DNA of 64,000 nucleotides from Aurantiacibacter aquimixticola (GTDB taxonomy: Bacteria > Pseudomonadota > Alphaproteobacteria > Sphingomonadales > Sphingomonadaceae): contig NZ_RAHX01000001.1 in the NCBI RefSeq assembly GCF_003605475.1, positions 1,054,001 to 1,118,000 on the forward strand, in the 5' to 3' direction. Position numbers and translations under genes: made by a program. Positions 63,822-64,000 of this stretch are shown piece after piece. The notes below the pieces were generated by a model. That model ran no database searches. It was not told the DNA's origin and saw only the letters and a list, made by a program, of their open reading frames with translations. Position 1 is the first letter of the stretch. Every line of letters starts with the position of its first letter.

Positions 63822-64000
63822 ATGGCCGCGCTCTAGTCCCGGTGGTGAAATGGTGCAAGGTTAAGGCGCGCGCATTTTGCGTCCCGCAGTGGCACGCAGC
63901 GCGCGGCGAAGGTGCCTGTTAGTCTTTCGCCCTTATGATGCACGTCCGTGCATCAGCCGCCGATCATCCCCGCCGCACCCGCGCGCGATTTCCGCACGAA
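63822..64000. other. End of window, no gene assigned
   Basis: Upstream promoter region of the cobalamin operon. A plus-strand frame starts at ATG 63935 (or GTG 63948 in another frame) and runs off the window, but 50-65 bases are too few to support a gene. Confidence 0.4.

Noticed and set aside
63935..64000. Start of a plus-strand gene at the window end
   Set aside because: Too few codons in either possible frame to judge.

Overview
The window looks like a chromosomal segment of an alphaproteobacterium of order Sphingomonadales, probably family Erythrobacteraceae (Erythrobacter/Altererythrobacter/Qipengyuania type). This is an inference from GC-rich coding, the CckA hybrid kinase, the alphaproteobacterial GTTC-N7-GTTC SOS box at recA, and many sphingomonad-style proteins. 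No database was consulted. No rRNA, tRNA, CRISPR array or insertion sequence was seen.

Layout. 0-4.2 kb: tail of a methyltransferase, an FAD oxidoreductase, NADP-isocitrate dehydrogenase and a GNAT/carbon-nitrogen hydrolase fusion. 4.2-9.5 kb: cold-shock protein with terminator, an AT-richer membrane protein, a PutP-type symporter, a Kef-type antiporter and a small putative stress protein. 9.5-24 kb, mostly minus strand: alaS, a methyltransferase, recA with SOS box, two DUF4139 proteins, cckA coupled to a DUF2062 gene, smpB, a cupredoxin lipoprotein coupled to a DUF885 protein, and dapA. 24-31 kb: lytic transglycosylase, greB, an ECF sigma factor coupled to a membrane protein, and a YqiJ/flotillin pair. 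31-45 kb: outer-membrane barrel, rlmN, a hydrolase with a stop codon inside its signal peptide, methyltransferase, nadE, an SDR/cytochrome b/molybdopterin oxidoreductase operon, a CFA-synthase-like enzyme, MATE exporter, a possible LRAT/NlpC-like protein and argG.

45.3-46.2 kb is an 830-bp gap without a convincing gene. On the plus strand it holds a dense series of perfect hairpins (many with GNRA or UUCG loops), 19 GGA motifs and a strong terminator. I read it as a roughly 480-nt structured non-coding RNA that I cannot name, preceded by a parS-like palindrome and an inverted pair of DnaA-box-like sequences. This is the best candidate for something undescribed.

46.2-53.3 kb: rlpA, a large HTH protein, and then a clearly AT-rich NACHT NTPase gene (candidate anti-phage defence) inserted next to uvrA. 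A diverged duplicate of the uvrA 3' end and a palindromic repeat lie at the junction. 53.3-58.8 kb: lipoproteins, thpR, a lysozyme and an M3 peptidase. 58.8-63.8 kb: a cobalamin-uptake operon on the minus strand (TonB receptor, substrate-binding lipoprotein, permease, ATPase, small conserved protein), each gene overlapping the next by four bases, all behind a cobalamin riboswitch.

A near-identical 26-bp motif occurs three times (7.4, 13.2 and 47.1 kb), once inside a coding sequence.
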